Positions 6,078-8,768 of a DNA stretch of 8,768 nt are shown here, one piece after another. Below the pieces are notes generated by a model. That model did no database searches and was not told where the DNA came from. It saw only the letters and a list, made by a program, of their open reading frames with translations. Made by a program: the position numbers and the translations under genes. Each line of letters starts with the position of its first letter. Position 1 is the stretch's first letter. The stretch is from CAYJNO01 sp964371715 (GTDB lineage: Bacteria > Bacillota_I > Bacilli_A > Erysipelotrichales > Erysipelotrichaceae): NCBI GenBank assembly GCA_964371715.1, contig CAYJNO010000050.1, forward strand, positions 1 to 8,768, written 5' to 3'.

Positions 6078-6992
6078 ATGAAAATCGGATTTGTAAGTGC
6101 AATCTTAGATAAATATAATTTTGAAGAGATGATTGATACAGCATCATTTTTAGGTTATAGATGTGTTGAAGTTGCCTGTTGGCCTAATGAAGCAGCTGAA
6201 AGAAGATATGCTGGTGTATGTCATATTGATGTAAATAATCAAAGTGAAGAGTATATTAAATATATAAAAGAATATTGTACAAAAAAGAATGTGGAGATTT
6301 CATCTTTAGCATTTTATCCAAATACATTAGATTCTAATATTGAGAAAAGAAACAAAAATATCAATCATTTAAAAAATGTCATTAAAATGTCAAATTTACT
6401 AGATATAAATCTTGTTACTACTTTTATTGGAAGAGATCAATATAAAACAATAGAAGATAACATTGAGATATTTAAAGAAGTATGGCCTGAAATAATTGAA
6501 TATGCCAAAAATAATAATGTAAAAGTAGCAATTGAAAATTGTCCAATGCTTTTTGGACAAGATCAATGGCCAGGAGGGCAAAACTTAATGACAACTCCGG
6601 CAATTTGGAGAAAATTATTTGCAATTATAGACTCAGAGTATTTTGGTATAAACTATGATCCATCACATTTTATCTGGCAGCAAATTGATTATATTAAACC
6701 ATTATATGAATTTAAAGATAAAATATTTCATGTTCACTACAAAGACATTAAAATATATGAAGATAAGTTAAATGATTATGGAATAATGGCATATCCTTTA
6801 GATTATATGTCACCTAAATTACCAGGACTTGGAGATGTTAATTGGTCAAAATATGTATCAGCTTTAACTGATATTGGTTTTGATGGATATTCATGTATTG
6901 AGATAGAAGATAAAGCATTTGAAGCAAATGATGAAAAAATAATAGATTCACTAAAATTATCAAAGAAATATATTGAACAATTTGTTATTTAA
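6078..6992 (+). CDS. Sugar phosphate isomerase/epimerase-like TIM-barrel protein (AP_endonuc_2 fold), first copy
   Basis: This 304-residue protein is of the xylose-isomerase-like TIM-barrel superfamily. Likely metal ligands are Glu153 (AIENCP), Asp194 and His197 (INYDPSHF), His220 (FHVHYKD) and Glu275 or Glu277 (IEIED). Other recognisable pieces are WPGGQN (164-169), LPGLGDVNW (248-256) and FIGRD (116-120). Members isomerise, epimerise, dehydrate or cleave sugars, inososes or keto-glycosides using a divalent metal. Next to a Gfo/Idh/MocA gene, the natural inference is action on the keto product of that dehydrogenase. The name 'sugar phosphate' is a family label and should not be taken as evidence of a phosphorylated substrate. 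AAGGAGG (6067-6073) overlaps the previous stop and sits 4 nt before the ATG. The insertion around residues 156-172 makes it longer than the second copy. Confidence 0.9.
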   Translation: MKIGFVSAILDKYNFEEMIDTASFLGYRCVEVACWPNEAAERRYAGVCHIDVNNQSEEYIKYIKEYCTKKNVEISSLAFYPNTLDSNIEKRNKNINHLKNVIKMSNLLDINLVTTFIGRDQYKTIEDNIEIFKEVWPEIIEYAKNNNVKVAIENCPMLFGQDQWPGGQNLMTTPAIWRKLFAIIDSEYFGINYDPSHFIWQQIDYIKPLYEFKDKIFHVHYKDIKIYEDKLNDYGIMAYPLDYMSPKLPGLGDVNWSKYVSALTDIGFDGYSCIEIEDKAFEANDEKIIDSLKLSKKYIEQFVI

Positions 6993-7001
6993 GGAGGCAA
7001 A

Positions 7002-7823
7002 ATGAGACATCAATTAGTAATTAATTCAAATTGTTATCATGGATATTCGATAGAAGAAACAATTATTGACTTAAATAAAAATGGAGTTAAATTTATTGAA
7101 CTTACGGCAACAAAGGGATGGACTGAACATGTTATGCCAACAAATACGCTTAAATATTTAAGTGGTATAAAAGATTTGTTAAGTCAAAATAATATAGAAG
7201 CAGTAGCACTTAGTGGACATACAAATTTAATGGATGAAAACCGTGCAGAAGATTTTATCGATAATATTAAATTAGCTGATTTTTTTGATTGTAAATACAT
7301 AGTATCATCAATAGGTGAAGCCCATTTAGAAGATATGGCAACCTTAGATGAAGATGATACAGTAAAAAAGATAATAAAATTCATTCCTTATCTTGAAAAG
7401 TATGGTATTAAATTAGTATTAGAAGTTCATGGTAAAGAACATGGAACCGGAAAAGCAATTTATAATATAGTTAAAAAGATAAACTCCAACTATGTAAAAA
7501 TTAATTATGATACTGCAAATGCATTATTTTATAGTGATGTAGATTTATATACAGATATTGAAGAATGTATTGAAGAGATTGCATATATTCATTTAAAAGA
7601 CAAAGCAGGAGATAGAAAAGAATGGAACTTTCCTGCAATTGGTGATGGTGATGTTGACTTTAAAAGAATATTCGAATTATTAGAAAAATATAATAAAGAT
7701 ATTCCCGTAAGTATAGAAATTGAATTCACTGAAAAAGGACCAAAAGACTTTGATGAAGTTTCTAATGCAATTAGAACTTCAATAAAATACTTAAATAGTC
7801 TTGAGGTAATAGACAATGATTAA
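7002..7823 (+). CDS. Sugar phosphate isomerase/epimerase-like TIM-barrel protein (AP_endonuc_2 fold), second copy
   Basis: This 273-residue protein shares the fold of its upstream neighbour but is clearly a different subfamily. Candidate metal and active-site residues are Glu141 and His143 (LEVHGKEHGTG), Asp170 (INYDTANAL), His197 (YIHLKDK) and Glu239 or Glu241 (IEIEF). The FPAIGDGDVDF stretch (210-220) is the family's glycine-rich loop. The PSH triad of the first copy is replaced by TAN, so metal coordination or substrate differs. It could catalyse a second step on a keto sugar or inosose, or form a heteromer with the first copy; the sequence does not say. AAGGAGG (6991-6997) overlaps the previous stop, with a 4-nt spacer to the ATG. 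The 3' end overlaps the next gene by 8 bp. Confidence 0.9.
   Translation: MRHQLVINSNCYHGYSIEETIIDLNKNGVKFIELTATKGWTEHVMPTNTLKYLSGIKDLLSQNNIEAVALSGHTNLMDENRAEDFIDNIKLADFFDCKYIVSSIGEAHLEDMATLDEDDTVKKIIKFIPYLEKYGIKLVLEVHGKEHGTGKAIYNIVKKINSNYVKINYDTANALFYSDVDLYTDIEECIEEIAYIHLKDKAGDRKEWNFPAIGDGDVDFKRIFELLEKYNKDIPVSIEIEFTEKGPKDFDEVSNAIRTSIKYLNSLEVIDND
7803..7807 (+). promoter_or_regulatory. Ribosome binding site setting the start of the second oxidoreductase
   Basis: GAGGT inside the end of the preceding TIM-barrel gene matches the anti-Shine-Dalgarno core and lies 8 nt before the ATG at 7816-7818. It supports that ATG as the start even though it overlaps the upstream stop codon, and it implies translational coupling. 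Confidence 0.6.
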
Positions 7824-8768
7824 GATATGTATTGTTGGGTTTGGTGGAATGGGTACAGTCCATTACAATAATTATCAACATATCGAAGATGTAAAGGTAA
7901 CATGTATTGTAGGATATAGTGAAGCAGATGAAAAAAGAGCAGAAGAAAAAGGTGTAAAAATATATAAATCATTAAATGAAGCTTATGATAATGAAGAATT
8001 TGATGTAGTTGATATTTGTACTCCTACATATCTTCATAAAGAAGGTATCATAGAAGCTGCAAATTTAAAAAAACATGTAATAGTAGAAAAACCTATAGCG
8101 CTTAATAAAGATGATGCTTTGGAGATATTTGAAAATGTAGAATCAAATAATGTAAATATTTATGTCGGCTTTGTACTTCAATTTACAAAAGAATATCAAA
8201 AGCTACATGAATTGGTAAAGAATGAAACTTATGGTAAGGTGCTTGATGCATACTTTACACGTATATCTGCAGTGCCAGGTTGGGCAAAAGATGGATGGTT
8301 ATTTGATAAGGATAAAAGTGGTTTAGTACCATTTGATTTACATATTCATGATTTAGATATAATCATTAGTTTGTTTGGTAAGCCACATTCATTTGATTCA
8401 ATAAAAAATAAAAGAACTAATTCAACATTTACAGAACATTATAGAATAAATTATAAATATGATAATTTAAATGTTACAGCAGAAGCTGGATGGCTACATA
8501 GTACAATTCCATTTACTGCCACTTTTAGAATTTACTTTGAAAATGCTTCTTTAATTTACGATGGTAAATCATTAATCGCATATCCTTTTGAACAAGAACC
8601 ATTAGAATATAATATTACAGATGATGTATTAATTCCAACAGGAATTAATATACCACCAACAGGATGGTACTATAATGAATTAAAACACTTTATAGAATGT
8701 ATTAAAGAAAATAAAAAATCTAAATTGATCAGTAAAGAACAACTGATTGATACTTTAGAAATATTAGA
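7816..8768 (+). CDS. Gfo/Idh/MocA-family NAD(P)-dependent oxidoreductase, second copy (3' end outside window)
   Basis: The reading frame is open from the ATG at 7816 to the window edge: 317 codons plus 2 bases with no stop. Residues 1-115 are the Rossmann domain, with IVGFGGMG (6-13) and EKPIALN (91-97) carrying Lys92. The substrate domain has PFDLHIHDLD (172-181), with Asp174 and His178 in the usual catalytic places. Given the usual family length of about 330-350, only the last few residues should be missing. Unlike the first copy, the end of strand β2 reads VGYSEADEKR with no Asp at the NAD-selecting position, so NADP use is possible. Similarity to the first copy is limited to family motifs, so they are not a recent duplication. 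It overlaps the second TIM-barrel gene by 8 bp (ATGATTAA) and belongs to the same operon. Substrate unknown. Confidence 0.9.
   Translation, partial: MIKICIVGFGGMGTVHYNNYQHIEDVKVTCIVGYSEADEKRAEEKGVKIYKSLNEAYDNEEFDVVDICTPTYLHKEGIIEAANLKKHVIVEKPIALNKDDALEIFENVESNNVNIYVGFVLQFTKEYQKLHELVKNETYGKVLDAYFTRISAVPGWAKDGWLFDKDKSGLVPFDLHIHDLDIIISLFGKPHSFDSIKNKRTNSTFTEHYRINYKYDNLNVTAEAGWLHSTIPFTATFRIYFENASLIYDGKSLIAYPFEQEPLEYNITDDVLIPTGINIPPTGWYYNELKHFIECIKENKKSKLISKEQLIDTLEIL

Noticed and set aside
6078..7823. C-glycoside deglycosidase pair (DgpB/DgpC type)
   Set aside because: The known enzymes pair one TIM-barrel subunit with a small unrelated β subunit. Here both neighbours are TIM-barrel proteins and no such small partner is visible.
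6078..7823. Recent tandem duplication of the TIM-barrel genes
   Set aside because: They share only fold-level motifs (NYD, H.KD, IE.E), differ by 31 residues in length and differ at key positions (DPSH versus DTAN).
5034..8768. Assignment as a myo-inositol (iol) operon
   Set aside because: IolG, IolE and IolI belong to the same superfamilies, but no iolB, iolC, iolD or iolA homologue is present and no diagnostic IolG or IolE motif could be confirmed by eye.
1..8768. tRNA, rRNA, CRISPR arrays, insertion sequences, riboswitches
   Set aside because: No repeats with regular spacing, transposase motifs, tRNA-like cloverleaf or long structured leader were seen. The operon leader is only about 36 nt, too short for a riboswitch.

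Overview
The window is a low-GC, AT-rich bacterial locus with strong AAGGAGG-type ribosome binding sites, tightly packed genes and a lipoprotein signal peptide on the solute-binding protein. This suggests Bacillota or a Mycoplasmatota-related lineage such as Haloplasma, Izemoplasma or Erysipelotrichia. Trp is read from TGG and TGA acts as a stop (permease end at 5028-5030), so the code is standard and not Mycoplasma code 4. The species cannot be named from sequence alone.

Layout. Bases 1-161 (minus strand) hold the N-terminus of a type IV pilin-like protein, cut by the window edge. Bases 162-294 are a very AT-rich spacer. Bases 295-1293 (minus) encode a LacI/GalR-family regulator. The 163-bp divergent region 1294-1456 holds an extended -10 promoter for the regulator, a near-consensus TTGACA promoter for the rightward operon, two copies of an 11-bp palindrome TGTAAWTTACA (one at each promoter) and one cre/LacI-type site with a central CG. 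From 1457 to the window end there is one rightward operon: a lipoprotein sugar-binding protein, a two-domain sugar ABC ATPase, an RbsC-type permease, a Gfo/Idh/MocA oxidoreductase, two different xylose-isomerase-like TIM-barrel proteins, and a second Gfo/Idh/MocA oxidoreductase. That last gene runs off the right edge and lacks only its C-terminal end. A strong 13-bp hairpin lies between the binding-protein and ATPase genes.

How the genes fit together. The lipoprotein would capture a sugar-like ligand at the membrane surface and the ATPase/permease would import it. Four cytoplasmic enzymes, ordered dehydrogenase - TIM barrel - TIM barrel - dehydrogenase, would then act on it. The simplest reading is a keto-sugar or keto-inositol route: NAD(P)-dependent oxidation of a ring hydroxyl, isomerisation, epimerisation or elimination on the keto compound, then possibly reduction by the second dehydrogenase. 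The window contains no kinase, glycosidase, aldolase or recognisable iolB/C/D gene, so the substrate is not identifiable. The LacI-type regulator is probably the local, ligand-responsive repressor.

Most notable points: the paired short palindromes at both promoters together with a regulator whose hinge has no leucine; the ABC ATPase with one canonical and one degenerate ATP site; the uncharacterised four-enzyme module; and the tandem in-frame TGA TGA stops that alone separate the permease from the first dehydrogenase.
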